This document shows positions 22,371-35,726 of a DNA stretch of 64,000 bases, one piece after another. Made by a program: the position numbers and the translations under genes. Under the pieces are notes generated by a model that was not told where the DNA came from, ran no database searches, and was given only the letters and a program-made list of their open reading frames with translations. The number at the start of each line of letters is the position of its first letter. Position 1 is the first letter of the stretch. Origin of the DNA: Acorus gramineus (lineage: Eukaryota > Streptophyta > Magnoliopsida > Acorales > Acoraceae); NCBI GenBank assembly GCA_030737835.1, contig CM060848.1:7834063-7898062 (forward strand), written 5' to 3'.

Positions 22371-25300
22371 ATATATATAACATACAAGGCTGGTATAGCA
22401 ATGTTAATTGATAGTTCAACTGAAAAATGCGAAAGCATAAAAATATCAAAAAATCTGTAAACCAAAATGTTATTACAGACTCGAATACACAATCACTGTC
22501 CTGTGAGAGCCAAGTCTAGTCCAAATAAAATACAACCAGTGCAACACGCATGATTTACCAATACATACAACACTAGGACTGCTGACAGCCTTGTACTCGC
22601 CACAGCCTTGTACTCGCCAACTGCCAGACGGGACGCTTCCACGCACCTAAGACAACGCCACAGGAAAACTCCAGCTCCATGCCCAACATAGCCCCTGTAG
22701 AAGAAACAATGCGCGAGGGGTGAGCTACAAGCTTAGTGAGTGGTTGAAAACCAAACACCATCACAACAAATCAATACTAAGGCATTTTCCTTTCAAGGAA
22801 AAACATGGGTAGAAATCCAAAGGATAATAAGGTCACGCGACGGCGCGACCATGCCTCGCCCTCGCCCTCACTCCCGGAGGGAGGCTCTTGGGACACTCGG
22901 GGAGGAACAACTATTAACCATAACACATGGTGTTACTGGATAACGAGATACAACGAGTCCATCCGCTACGAGGTAGAGATACACTACGATACATGAAGCG
23001 TTAGGAGTAACATACCCAGTGTATACTCGATGGGTATAAAAGTCACGTGACTACACGACTTCAACTCACCCTCACCCTCACCCCTAAGGGTGACACGGGA
23101 CTGTTGGGAGAAATTCGTTTGCTCTACACCCTTCATCATCTGGTAGCCCTCTCCCAGGTAGCCTCTATCTAGTATACTCCCATGATTAGTATATCTATCG
23201 AACGCGTCGGTAGTACCTACAGGTGGGAGTCTTCTGTCAGAACAGCTTCAATGCCGGGCAGCTTCGACACGGATCTGGCAAAGGGGAGAACAACTCCATG
23301 CTCGCAATATCATTCGTTAGCCTTCTCCTAGATAGTCTCTACCTGGTATACTCCTATGATCAGTACATCTTGCTGCATGCATCGATACTACCTACAGGTG
23401 GGGGCCCTCTGTCAGGACAGCTACAACCCAGGGCGCTTCAACACAGATGATATTGGAAGGAAACATTTCATGTTCGCAATGCAAACCCAATGAAAAAATA
23501 ACTACTCTCGGTAATCACCTACCAATGCTATGGAATACACATAAACTCCCACACAGATGAGTTGCTCAGACTCAGGGAGTTACCTCAACTCTCGCACCAA
23601 AAATAAGCCCAAGGCATAACCAAATGAGCGGTTCATAAACGCGCCTAGCATGGGTAAGCCTAGCTTAATGCCATAACCACCGGCTTAACGAAACCGATAT
23701 GACTATGAATTCTCCTGAATTTCAATCGAGTGCATTACTCGGATGCAAGGGGGCAATTACATCGCTAGAACTCTAACTAATAAGGTACAACCCGATAGCG
23801 GGTCATACCCACGCCTATTACAGATAGGCCCAATTAGTCTAACATGCACATAATCATAATAGGAGAATTATACCGCAGTTATTTACGTGAACCACATGCA
23901 TGATAACATAATAATTAATTACAGGGGTACTCCCTAACATAGATAAAAAGCATAAACAATATATATGCAACATACATATCAGGTGTGGCCTAAATAATAT
24001 GCATACAAAGCCATTAATCATACAAGCATACAAGTGTACCCTAACATGCGTTGGATATCACCAACTTAAAGGGAAGGGTCAAGCGTGATCTCGCGCACTA
24101 ACAGGTGCATGCCAATATTCCCAAGCGAACCTGAGTCAAGTAGGAACCACATCTACTTACTCAGTTCGCACGATGAGAGAGGGCAAGAAAGAGCTCATCA
24201 TCTGTAGAAGTTGGTCATAGTTTTGCCCCTATAACATGGGCACAACAACTACACCACTCCCTCAAATCCTACGACCAAGGAATATTATGTATCCGATTAT
24301 TAACCCAGGCTTAATCAGGTTAGATATTACTATCATTGGGGGGGGGGGTAGTATTACAACCAAGACTACCTAAGGCATGCCGTATTCTATACATCCATAT
24401 AAATACAAAGAGATACATGCCCGTACAAGCAGGGCGCATGCAAACATAGTTATTCATTCATGAATACAATACATAGGCAAATATACGGTAGAATAGGGGG
24501 TTCTATGCAATATACAAGCTATACAAGCCTAGCATACAAAATATCTAACATAATATGGGTTAGACATGACCATACTACTCATCTAAACAAGTAGTATAGT
24601 TAGGGTGCCCCACGGATACGTGATGCATGACTACGTGCATCCAACGCTTCCCGAAGGGTTGGATCGAACCACTCACGTAACGACCCATTCATCGTGAGTT
24701 CCTCCAATGAAAGCTGCAAAACAAACCAATGATGCTCAATTAAAATATGAAGCCTCTTGATAGATGTACAAGCCTACTTCATGAAGACAATGACTCCTAA
24801 TATTTTCCACAACATGCATAACAACTCCTTGACACACAATCAAGCAAAACTGGTATATCTGCTGCAACCAGCCCTACTACTTGATCTCCACAGCACCAAA
24901 TACACATCCACAAATTATGAAATAAATCATACACGTTCTCTGACATGTTAGAATCATAATCTGTGCAGACATCATAACCTAATTTAGCCTCTACATGCCC
25001 GAAGTAAAATGTTTCTAGAAACTGATCAATTCCCACGCGAATCTGGATAGGCTATGCAAATTAGGTTATAACTTGCAACACAGATAATAAAATGATACCA
25101 AATTTCGTATATAGCATCTAGACACGTGGATGGTAATATCATATGAAGACATAATCCTTAGAATATGTCTCTAGGTACTAGTTCCACAAAGTTTTAAGAA
25201 CACAAATCTGCCTTACTACAATACAAAACCACCACCATTCATGCATAAACACAAACAATTCATGTGCAACAATTACCCATAACAATACTCCCCTAACAGC

Positions 25301-25667
25301 ACCCACACATACCCACATTAACACAAACACACTCACAAAGAGGGAAGGGAAGGCTCACCAATAGAGAGGGGGAGGGAAGGGGGAGGTGTATGGGATCGCA
25401 AGTGCACCCTTGACCACCTCGACCGCCACCACCACTACCACCACCTCAATTTTTGCTTCTCTTCACTTGGCAGAACCAAAAGGGGAGGGGAAAACAGGGG
25501 ATCAACTAGAGGAGGAGGAGAAGATGGCATCAACAACAACACAAACAAACAAACCTTGATCACTTCTTCTAACTCTTCATCTTCTTGCTCCATCTTCTTC
25601 TCCTTCTCTTCTCCTCTTCTCTCTCTTAGATTCCTTTGTTAGACCCCCAAAAATGGCAGCAAAAACC
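22371..25667 (-). mobile_element. LTR G, reversed, partial (D-related family)
   Basis: Reversed LTR sequence. The LTR 3' portion is near 22371-22760 (CTCACTAAGCTTGTAGCTC block). A G-tract/hairpin follows at 22835-22880 and again at 23036-23090, then a repeated GGATCC/GTAGGTA block (23200-23460). In place of a CpG domain there is an AT-rich segment (24714-25358) bounded by splice-like signals, and a CT-rich 5' part follows. Neither terminus is present: the left joins the Ulp1 gene without a duplication and the right is taken over by element D at 25668. Broken; age unknown, but older than D. Confidence 0.75.
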
Positions 25668-26696
25668 TGTTATGCCTGTGTCAGTTGAAGGCATATTTTT
25701 TGATCGGAGTCGCTAAAATTTTAACTTTTAGCTACATACCGGAGTTGTAGTGCTCTAATTGAAAATCTAACTGCATATATTATGGGTCTTGGTACTTTTT
25801 TGTACTGCCCATAAAAATTTCATCGAATTCTGGTAACGTTTTTAAAAATATGCAGTTCCAAATCGTATCCGAGTTTCTGTTTACTAGGTTGATTGGTGAG
25901 ATCTAGTGGTGCACGTGAGTTAGCCACCAAGTTATTTCTTTGGATATTTGTGTGTGTGTGGTGAAAGAAGCTTAAACTCACCTCCCTCTTACCTCATTCC
26001 ACCAACCCACTTTACATGAATTAAATGCTCTCACTCTTTCTTCTCCTTGGAATCGACTTCTTCTTCTCACTCACTCTCTCTCTCGGGACGGCAACGATGA
26101 GGAGGAAAGCAAAAGAAAGAAATGAAGTGAGAAAGGTTGGGTGTGCTTGAGCATTTTTTATCTCATTCTTCTTCTTCCCCAAAGAGGGTGGAGAGGTTCA
26201 TGCTTGCGGGGGGGAGCGTAGAGGCTTCGAGCGTGAAAGCGGAGGGAGCACGTGCTTGGAATACTCGGGTCCGCTTGTAGCGCGCGGAGTGCATGCGTGG
26301 AGTACTCACTTATGCTCGACAGTGCGTGTAGTGTATGCACGAAGTGCTTGGGGCTAGGCGAGCATGTATTGATGATTCAGAAGAGGTGGATGTGTGTTTG
26401 AACTTGCTTGGCCTCCCTTTTGTCCTCCCTCTCGAGGTATTCCTTTCCCCTTCTTTGAGCATGTGTGGAGGCTCCATCGCCTTGTGGTTGTTGTTGTGAG
26501 TGTTTGGAAGTGAAGAGGATGAGGGAGAGAAGCCCATGTTCATGCGTTATGTGTTGTGTATGTGTGCACGCCACCCGTTTGTGAGTATGTGTGAGTGAAC
26601 AATGTATGCCTCTTCTTCTCCTCCTTTAAATGGTTTTCCTCATGCATCACTTGAACTTGTGTTTATAGGCTAAAAGGGGTGTAAGGTTGACACACC

Positions 26697-26940
26697 GGGT
26701 GCTCGAGTGCATGCTTAGCATTCTCGCATGCGTGCGGAGCACGTGGACATCGTGCATCAGGTGCTCGAGTGCATGCTTAGCATTCTTGCATGCATGCGGA
26801 GGGCATGGACAGCGTGCATCGGGTGCTCGAGCGCATGCTTGGCGTTCTCGCATGCGTGTGGAGTGCGTGGACTACGTGCATCGGTTGCTCGAAGCGTGCT
26901 TGCGGTGCTTAAACACGTGCGCAGTGTGTCTCGGGGTATC
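26697..26940 (+). repeat. 62-bp tandem array (4 units) in D 5' LTR
   Basis: Units start at 26697, 26759, 26821 and 26883 (GGGTGCTCGAG...). The last unit is diverged. Each contains GCATGC palindromes and CTCGCATGCGTG. The corresponding array in D's 3' LTR has six units. Confidence 0.88.
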
Positions 26941-28172
26941 GGGCACTTTGTTGCAACCTAATCCAAACCATTGGTCAATTTCAGAATTGGACAATTCTTG
27001 GCGGATTAGTTTCTTGCTTCGGATTCCAAGTTGTCGCCCTCTTGCATTTCGCGAGCCGTGCGCTCGTTGGGTGAGTGGTTCGATCCAACCCTTCAGGAAG
27101 CGCTCGATGCACGTAGTCGTGCATCGCGCATCCATGGGGCATCTTGGCACCCCTATTATGTTAGATATTACATGCTAGGACTGTATAGCTTGTATATTGT
27201 GTAGAACTCCCTATTCTACCATATACTTGCCTATGTATTGTACTCATGAATGAATAACCATGTTTGCATGCACCCTGCTTGTACGGGAATGTATCTCTTT
27301 GTATTTATATGGATGTATAGAATATGGCATGCCTTTGATAGTCTTGGTTGTAATACTACCCCCCCCCCATGTTAGTAATATTTAATCTCATTAAGCCTTG
27401 TTTAATAACCGGGTATATACTTAATATTCCTTGGTCGTAGAATTTGAGGGCGTGGTGTAGTTGTTGCGCCCATGTTATTGGGGCAAAACTATGACCAACT
27501 TCTAGAGATGATGAGCTCTTTCTCGCCCTCTCTCTTCGTGCGAACTGAGTAAGTAGGTGTGGTTCCTACTTGACTCAGGTTCGCTTGAGAATATTGGCAT
27601 GCACCTATTAATGCGCGAGATCGCGCTTGACCCTTCCCTTTTATGTTGGTGATATCCAACGCATGTTAGGGTATGCTTTGTATGATTAATGGCCTTGTAT
27701 GCATGTTTAATTAAGCCATACCTTGTATGCGTGTTGCATGATATGTTGTTTATGCCATATATTCATGTTAGGGAGAACCCCCATAGTTAATCATATGTTA
27801 TTGTGCATGTGGATCATGTAGCCTACTTGCGATAACAATTCTCCTGTTATAATTATATTTATGTTAGACTAATTGTGCCTACCCGTGCTACGCGTGGGTA
27901 TGACCCTTAATCGGGTTGTACCTTATTAGTTTGAGCGCAAGTGATATAATCACCCTTGCATCCATGTGATGCACTCATGTGGAATTCAGAAGAATTCATT
28001 GCTGTATCGTTTTTGTTAAAGCGGTGGTTATGGCATTAAGCTAGGCCTACTCGTGCTAGGCGCATACATGAACCGCCTGTTGGGTTATGTGCCTTTGGCT
28101 TATTTCTACGCGAGAGTAGAGGTAACTCCTCGCGTCCGAGCGATGCATCTGTGTGGGAGTTCAAAAGTATTC

Positions 28173-28870
28173 TTGCCGCGAATTGATAATCTGTTTGACA
28201 AGCTCTGGGATCCAGTGTCTTCTCTTAGATCGATCTTCGCGCAGGGTACCCCAAATTGGAGATCCGGGAGTAGGACATCCCGTAGATGACCTTTCGTGAC
28301 CGTTTTGGGCACTACAAGTTTTAAGTACTGCCGTCAAGGTTGACAAATGCACCGGATGCCTTCAAGGATCTCATAAGTTTTATTGGGCCTCCGTGGACTA
28401 TTTTGAGGTAGTCTTTGTCGAGGTTGCTAGTGGCGCAATGTAAAGGTGATATGGGTAACTTTGTTTCCCCTGGTTGGCAAGTGGGTTATCTCGGATTTCG
28501 TTGCGGGCTCGCTAAAGTCACGTTCGGGTCGCGACGCTGTCTAGGTGATCATTGACCGAGTGACTAAGTCGACACTTTCCTCTTTGTCCGGCTGACTCTC
28601 CAGGCGCTTTGGCGCAGGTATTTGCCTCCATGATTGTTCGTCTTCATTGCACTCCGGTCGGCACTATTTTGGGTTGAGACACGAGGGTTACTTTGAGGTT
28701 CTTGCGCAACCTTTGTAGGCTTTGGCACGAGCCTCCATTTAAGTATAGTGTTTCATCGCCGACGGATGGCTAGGCAAAGAGGATGATTTAGACCTTGGAG
28801 GACTAGCTAAGTGCATGCATGCTCGACGATAAGGGCAGTTGGTGAGGCATCATCCGTTTAGTGGGTTTTT
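28173..28870 (+). mobile_element. Pol-derived fragment embedded in an LTR
   Basis: About 700 bases with no LTR counterpart interrupt the LTR sequence, which continues on both sides. They closely resemble the reverse-transcriptase part of element E at about 30087-30880. It is a Ty3/Gypsy fragment, broken, and has no terminal repeats of its own. Confidence 0.65.
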
Positions 28871-28961
28871 ATATCATCGGTATGTGATTATCGAGAGTAG
28901 TTGACTTTCCCATAGGGTTCGCTTTGCGAACGTTGGGTGTTTTCTCTCGACATCGTCGTGC

Positions 28962-29460
28962 GTCGAAGCTACCGGGTGTCGAAGCTGTCCTGTGTGGTGC
29001 CACCAGTTGTAGGTGCTACCGATGCGTATCACGATACACATTTGGTGAATGTATCGATCATGGAAGGCCGATAGGTAGAGGCTACGGGGGAGAGGGCTAC
29101 TAGATGATATTGCGAGCGTGGAGTCGTTCTCCCCTTCGTCGGATCCGTGTCGAAGCTACCCGATGTCGAAGTGCCCTGTATGGTGCCACCACTTGTAGGT
29201 GCTACCGATGCGTATCACGGTACACATCTGGCGGATGTACCGATCATGGAAGGCCGACAGGTAAAGGCAACGCGGGAGAGGGCTACCGGATGATATTGCG
29301 AGAGTGGAGTCATTCTCCCCTTCATCGCATCCGTGTTGAAGCAGTCCTGACATAGGGCTCCCACCTGTAGGTACTACCAATGCGTTCAGTAGATGTACTG
29401 ATCATGGGAGTATACCAGGTAGGGGCTACCTTGGAGAGGGCTACCAGATGACAAAGGCTG
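28962..29460 (+). repeat. 187-bp tandem repeats in D 5' LTR
   Basis: Three units start at 28962, 29149 and 29335 (GTCGAAGC / GTTGAAGC), the third shorter. Each has a GTAGGTRCTACCGATGCG block, a GATCATGGRAG block and a TATTGCGAGNGTGGAGTC block. Single-copy versions are found in the other LTRs (for example 34680-34830 and 40380-40500), so this is a local expansion. Confidence 0.8.
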
Positions 29461-29612
29461 TAGAGCAAAAGGTTTTATCCCAAAAGTCCCTAGGGACACC
29501 CCTCCGGGGGCTAGGGTGAGGATGAGTTGGGAGTCACGTGGTCATGTGACTCTTATACCCATTGAGTATACTCTAGGTATGTTGCGCCTAACGCTAAAGG
29601 TATCGTTGTCAC

Positions 29613-31573
29613 ACTATGCTTGTTGGTGCGCCCATATGGCAGAGATAGTGGGCTTGGGAGGCTACCAGGTAGAGGCCACACCGGGAGAGTGCTACTGGAT
29701 GATGTCAAGAGCGTGGACTCCCTGTGATGAATCTGCCCATGGAGTGCAGGATGCTGGAGTTCCAATGGTTATAGTTGAGCGACCTATCTCTGGCGGCATG
29801 TGAAGCACAGTTGTGGATACTGTCGTGTTTTGCCCCACATTGGTCGCAAATGAGGAGGCGCGATGCTAGCGTTCGTGATGGGACTCAACCGCCTTATCAG
29901 ATAGATGACGTCGCATAGGCATTGTCGAGGTTCGACGACCCCCCTTATTGCGTGTCTTGTGGATTAAGTGCGGTTGAGCAGCTTACCAAGCGTGTAAGTG
30001 TCATCATGAGCGCCAGCCATGCTTGAAGAGTAGAATCTGGACTTAATTGTTCGAGGTGTTGTTTTGATCTTCCCGTGAGGGTTGAAGATCAATTACCCTT
30101 GCCGCGAATCGATGATCTGTTTGACCAAGCTCTGGGAGCCAGTGTCTTCTCTTAGATCGATCTTCGCACAAGGGTACCACAAGTTGGAGATCCCGGAGTT
30201 GGACATCCTGTAGATGGCCTTTCGTGACCGTTTCGGGCACTACGAGTTCTAAGTACTGCCGTCGGGGTTGACGAATGCGCCGGATGCCTTCGTGGATCTC
30301 AAAAGTTTTATTGGTCCTCCGTGGACTACTTTGGGGTAGTCTTCATTGAGATTGCTAGTGGTGCGATGAAAAGGTGATATGGGTGACCTTGTTTCCCCAG
30401 GTTGGCATGCCCTCAGGCAAAGTTCGAGAATCATCATCGCGTTGGAAAGCGTCAGTCCATGGAGATTCCTCAGTGGACGTGGGAGTGGGTTATCAGGGAT
30501 TGTTGCGGACTCGCTAATGTCACATTCGGGTCACGACGCCGTCTAGGTGATCATTGACCGACTGACTAAGTCCGCGCTTCCCTCCCTAATCCGACTGATT
30601 GAGTCTCTGGACGCCTTGACGTGGGTTTTCACCTTCGCGATTGTTTGTCTTCATGGCACTCCAGTCGGTGCTATTTTTGGTTGAGACACGAGGGTTACTT
30701 TGAGGTTGTGGCGCAGCCTTGGCAGGCTTTGGCGCGAGCCTCCATTTAAGTATAGCGTTTCATCGCCGATGGACAGCCAGACAAAGAGGATGATTCAGAC
30801 CTTGGAGGACATGCTAAGTGCCTGCGTGCTCGATGTTAAGGGCAGTTGGGTAAGGCACCACCCATTTGTTGGGGTACGCCTGCAAGACAACTGCCATTTG
30901 AGCATCCAGATGGGCCTGAAAAAGGCACTCTACAGGCGTAGTTTTATACCTCCCTTGTGTTGGGACGGTTGAGGAGCGCCAGTTGGAGGGGCCACAAGTT
31001 ATTTATTTGACCTTGCAGTGGCCAGGTTGGTTCATGTGTGCATCCGCACCTCCCAGAATCGACAGAAGGGCTACGCAGGTCATCGTCGCCAGGAGCTTAC
31101 CTTCGGGTTTGGCGACCATGTTTTCCTGAAGGTGTCCCAGTTTAAGGGCATCCTCTGTTTCGACGTTCGGGACAAGCTGAGTTGGCTCTTCAATGGGACT
31201 GTTTCTCGTCATTGAGTGGATTGGGGAGGTGGCTTGTCATGTAGCCTTTCCCCCACAACTGGCTCATGCCCACGACGTCGTCCTTGTCTCATGGCTGAGG
31301 CGTTATGTCCACGATCCTGCTCATGTCATTCCATTCGACTGCCTCATCCTCGAGCTGGATTTGTCGTTCGTGGAGCAGTGGATCGAGGTCAAGGACCAGC
31401 ATGAGAAGTGGCTCCACGCTAAGACCGTTTCTTTTATTACAGTGTGTCGGTAGCGCCAGTCTGGTGCATGGACCACTTGGGAGCAAAAGGTCTATGCGTG
31501 ATACTTGCTATATTCGGTCTTCCCTTTAGGTTTCCTTAAATTTTGAGGACTAAATTTCCTAAGGGGGGGAGAA
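29613..31573 (+). mobile_element. Element E internal region (decayed pol remains)
   Basis: Short runs typical of Ty3/Gypsy pol are visible: a reverse-transcriptase N-terminal region near 30080-30260 and an integrase C-terminal region near 31000-31450, with the GDHVFLKV block and a PAHVI block that marks chromovirus-type elements. Gag and protease were not recognised. It is highly broken. The same short internal design recurs in elements B and D. Confidence 0.7.
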
Positions 31574-32051
31574 TGTTATGCTTGTGTCATTTGGAGCCAT
31601 TTCTGTTAAGTCTTTGTCACATCTGGGTAATTCAGGGCCTTTTTCTTTTTCGATCGGAGTCGCTAAAATTTTAGCTTTTAGCTATCTGCGTGAGTTCGAG
31701 TACTCCAATTAGAAATTTAACTGCATATTATGAGTCCTGGTACCATTTTGTACTACTCATAAAATTTTTATCGAATTCCAGTAACGTTTTAAAAATTATG
31801 CAGTTCTGAATCGTATCCGGGTTTTGGTCGTTACTGGTTTGTTTGGTGGAATAGTGTTGGGATATTTTGGTGGTTATGGTAACCTTGGGTAACCTCACCC
31901 CCCTCTTGCTTAATGGGTAAGAAAACTTTGGTTATTTTTGATGTGTGTGGGTGAGTTTAACTTAGGTTCACCACCCCTTTTTTCCCTTCTCATCACCCCC
32001 CCCCCCATTTGAGAAAAAGTTATTTCTCTCTCTCTCTTTCACCACCTCTCA

Positions 32052-35000
32052 TGTTGTGCTTGTGTCATTTGGAGCGCTCTGTTTGAAAATTTGGGTACAT
32101 AATTTTTTTTCCCTAGAAGTTATGTATTTTCAATTTGGTATTTGGATTTGATTTTGTTAAAATCCAAGATGAAGAGGTTTAAATATGATTTTATTATGAG
32201 ATGCCCAGTTTTGAGTTAGCTTTCGTACAGAAGTGGAATTAGATAAACTGGATTCTTGTAGTAAAAGTTATGGGTATTTTTCCAAGTATACCCCGGGGAT
32301 GGAAATTCTGGCAGCAGCCCTGTTCTATGTTTAGCTCTAATTTCGGAATAGCTAGAGAGATTATTTGATCTTGGCATAAACATGAAAGTTGTAGATAATC
32401 TTCTTAGCTTTCCATCGGACTTGGAATTGTGCAATTCGGAGCTATATCGAGGAAGTTATGGCTGTTCCAGTGAAGCATGCACAGAATTTCTAGTCAAAGG
32501 GCGACTAGGTCATTTTTCCTTAGATATTTGTGATAAATATCTTTCTTCCTCTCTCTCTCTCCCCTCCCAAACGTCCACGCCTATTTTCTGGTCTCTCTTT
32601 CTCTCCTTCAAAGCCCCCTAGGTGTTTGTGGAAATGCCTCAATGAGAATGAGATGGTGGTGGAGGAAGTGTTGGTGAGGGTTGTCTAAGTGTTGTTGATC
32701 CTTCTCTCTCAAGCCCTTTTCATGGATCCCCCCCCCCCTGATTTTCAGCTGAAGAAGAGGCTGAGGAGAGGACGAGGAGGTGGTGGTGGTGGTGGTGGCG
32801 GTTGAGGTGGTCGCGGGTGCGTCGAGGGCCCCTGAACCTCCCCCTTTTGTTCCCCCTCCAAGGTGAGCTCCTCCCCTTCTTTTCTTGGTTTTCTAGGCTT
32901 AAGGGGTTTTGAGAAAGTCATCCATGCTAGGTAGATGGGTTAGGGTGTGTGTGAGCGGTTGAGGAGGGTTAAAGTGAGGTTAGGACGGGGTGGGCGCGCG
33001 CTGGGCGTAGTCTGCCCGCGTGCGCGCGCAGGCGGGCGCTGGCAGGCGCAGTCAGGCGTGCAGACGCGGGTTGGCCCGTGCGCGCGGTGGCAGGCGCAGT
33101 CAGGCGTGCAGACGCGTTGGCCCGTGCGCGCGGGTGGGGAGTGTGCGCGCGGGTGAGCGGGTGCGCGCGGGAGTGTGCGCGCGGGAGTGTGCGCGCGGGT
33201 GAGCGTGTGCGCGCGGCAGTGCGCCTGGGCATGTGCCTGGGCGCAGGGCAGGGGACCAGTGCGCACGCGTGCGTGCGTGCGCGTGCTGGGGCGTGCGCGG
33301 GGTGCTGCGCGAGGGCGCGGGCTGGACGTGCAGTGCGCGCGGGCGCGCGCGAGTGTGCGTGCGCGTGCGGCAGCGCATCTGGGCGCGCGGGCAGGCGCGC
33401 GGCAGTGCGCCGATGGTGCTGGGGTGCGTGCGTGCGTGCGCATTCGTGCGTGCGCGTGCGGGGGGCCATGCGTGTGGCTGCCCGAGGGTTCGGGTAGGTG
33501 TCGGGGCACTCGGACTCGCGTGCGTACGTGCGTGCTCGCATGCGTGCGAGCCCGTATGCATGCTTGTTCGAGTATTGGGTATTTCTAATGATTTCTTTGT
33601 GTAAATTGTGTTGTTTCTCACCAGTTGGATGCCCCTACCTTGCAGATCTCGTCGGATGGGATGCGCGAGGTCCCGGGTCGTAAGGTGAGTGGTTTGATTC
33701 CAATCCCCCCCCCTCTCTAGGGATGCGCTCGACCCGCGTAGACACGCGTCGCGCATCGATGGGGCCCCCTAACTAATATGTAGATGTTTTGCATGCTAGG
33801 GATATACATCCATGTATCGTGTATAGAGGCCCGTACATGCCTGGACACCATGTCCTGTACTTAAAAGCCTTGATCTATGCATGATCAATATGATGTATCC
33901 ATGCCACCTTAGACTTGTATGCTAAGGATATGCACCCTAATGTTGTGGATAGAGGCCTATGCATCCTGACACCATGTTTTGATGCTAGGAAAGCCCTGAA
34001 CCTATGCATGTTCTCATTTAGTTTAATTTATTTAAATCAAGATGGGGTTATGTGATTATATTGTTGCAAGCATGCCTTAGAGAATATTATAACCTTCTTG
34101 TTATAATATATATCTCCCCGCATCTTGGTTATGTGCCGTGGAGGAATTCTTGAGAATTCATGTCATTAGAAATGTTAGGAAGCGTTGTCGACGGATCCAA
34201 GAGGATCGCATGCGTGTGGGTAGGCTGTTCTCTTCCCTTCGTTGGATCCGTGTAGTTGACATCCCCGGCGTTAGATAGGCTGTCGTGACAGAGGGCTCCC
34301 ATCTATAGGTACCTCCAATGCATCGGACAGTGCTGATCGTGGGAGTATACCGGGTAATCTACGGGGCGTGGGAGAGGCTACCGGTCGACCAAGGGTGATT
34401 AACAGCCTAGTCAGTCCCAAAAGACCATGTCACCCCTTCGAGGGTGAGGGTGAGGGTGTGGTGGGTCGGCGATGTAACGACCCACTGGATTGTGTAGTTA
34501 CTCCCGTTTGGGGACTATGACTACTTTAAGGTTAATATGAGGGTGTTGGTTGCTGTTATGCATGTGTGTGACATCTCGATGAGCGAGTATCGAGAGTGGT
34601 GAGTTGAGGAGATCGGGTTGTAGATACTACCCGGGAGAGGGTTATTGAATGATGTTGCAAGCGTGGAATCATTCTCCCCTTCGTTGGATCCGAGTAGTGA
34701 CAGCCCCGGCGTTAGACAGGCTATCCAGACAGAGAGCTCCCATCTGTAGGTACCTCCGATGTGTTCAGACAGTGCTGATCGTGGGAGTATACCAGGTAAG
34801 CTACGGAGCGGGGAGAGGCTATCGGTGGACCAGAGGTGTAGAGCAGTCTAGGTCTCTCCCAAAGTCCCAAGAGTGTCCTTTCAGGAGTGAGGGTGTGGAT
34901 GAGGCGAAGACGCGTCGCCTCGTGACCCATTCGTTGTTCGGCCGTTCCCATAGATGTTGGGTCCGGTCTCGTGATGGATGTTGAAGGACATCGATGGGCG

Positions 35001-35706
35001 ATTATCTAGATGTAGATGACCCAGTAGTCTTGAGTGGACCAGTAAATCCTGGTCTCTTCGACCGACGGCATGGTCTCTAGACCAGTAAATCCGGGTCTCT
35101 TCGACCGACGGTATGGTCTCTCCCATAAGTCCCAAAAGACTCCCTCCGGGAGTGAGGGTGGGGGTGAGGTTGGTCGCGCCGCCGCGTGACCCTGTTATCC
35201 ATTGGGTTTCTACCCATGTTTTTCCTTGAAAAAGGGAACTGATTATGTATTGAACTGTAGAATGGTGATTGGTTTCCAGCCCCTCACTGAGCTTGTAGCT
35301 CACCCCTCGCATACTATTTCTTTTCAGGGGCAGTGTTGGGCGTGGAGCTGGAGCTTCCTGTGGCGTGGTCTTATGGGCGTGGAGCGTTCTGCCGGCGGGT
35401 GGCGTGTGCGAGGCTGTCAGCATTCCTAGAGTCATTTATGCTTTGTAAATCGTGCATGTGGCATAGGTTGTATTTTCTTTGGTCTAGACTTGGCTTCCAT
35501 AGGACATTGATTGTGTATTCGGGTCTGTAATAATGTTTTTGATTTACAGACATTGTTATATATTATGCTTCCGCTTTTCAGTCAGTTATCATTATCTTGC
35601 TTTGCCGCCTTGTGTATTGTTGTTGGTGTCCTTATTGACCTCAGGTATTGATAGCTGATATTATATTTTATTATTGCCACGTCTCGGGGACGCCTGGGGC
35701 GTGACA
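32052..35706 (+). repeat. Element B 5' LTR (3,655 bp)
   Basis: Blocks in order: a family-specific 5' start (GGAGCGCTCTGTTTG); a CT-rich leader; a donor-like GTGAGC at 32863; a CpG-rich domain (about 32990-33580) ending in a palindrome; an acceptor-like CTTGCAG ending at 33645; a 39-nt exon-like piece and a second donor at 33685; a GGATCC/GTAGGTACC block, present twice; a G-tract plus hairpin (34440-34485); two further hairpins (34901-34921, 35172-35191); a tandem 50-bp piece (35035-35135); and the conserved 3' end. Confidence 0.85.
34440..34485 (+). other. G-tract plus hairpin, element B 5' LTR
   Basis: GAGGGTGAGGGTGAGGGTG followed by the stem GTGGGTCG (34461-34468) and CGACCCAC (34478-34485). 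Two more stems of different sequence follow in the same LTR behind shorter G-tracts: GAGGCGA/TCGCCTC (34901-34907, 34915-34921) and GGTCGCG/CGTGACC (35172-35178, 35185-35191, one G-U pair). Confidence 0.75.
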
Positions 35707-35713
35707 ATAAAGA

Positions 35714-35726
35714 TGGTATCAGAGCC
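35714..35726 (+). other. Primer-binding site of element B (Met tRNA type)
   Basis: TGGTATCAGAGCC, 7 bases after the 5' LTR end, matches the complement of the 3' end of plant initiator Met tRNA, the usual primer of Ty1 and many Ty3 chromoviruses. Confidence 0.88.

Larger units (their letters stand above)
25668..29606 (+). mobile_element. Element D: 5' LTR, first part
   Basis: It starts TGTTATGCCTGTGTCAG and runs to the ATCGT target site of element E (29602-29606). It closely matches D's own 3' LTR starting at 49096, block for block. Parts: a TCGCTAAAATTTT block, a CT-rich leader, a 62-bp tandem array (26697-26940) in place of the CpG domain, a GTGAGTGGTTCGATCC block (27071), a poly-C run near 27360, an embedded pol-derived piece (28173-28870), and three 187-bp tandem units (28962-29460). 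The LTR resumes at 46345. Without insertions it is about 4 kb, very long for a plant LTR. Confidence 0.8.

Noticed and set aside
26697-26940. Possible CRISPR-like array
   Set aside because: Units are contiguous 62-bp tandem repeats without unique spacers, inside a plant LTR.
32940-33756. Several 120-218 codon frames on both strands
   Set aside because: Same cause: the CpG-rich domain of element B's 5' LTR. No conserved protein; frames shift between sister LTRs.
35714-35726. Possible tRNA gene fragment
   Set aside because: Only the 13-base primer-binding complement is present, just after an LTR end; no tRNA fold.
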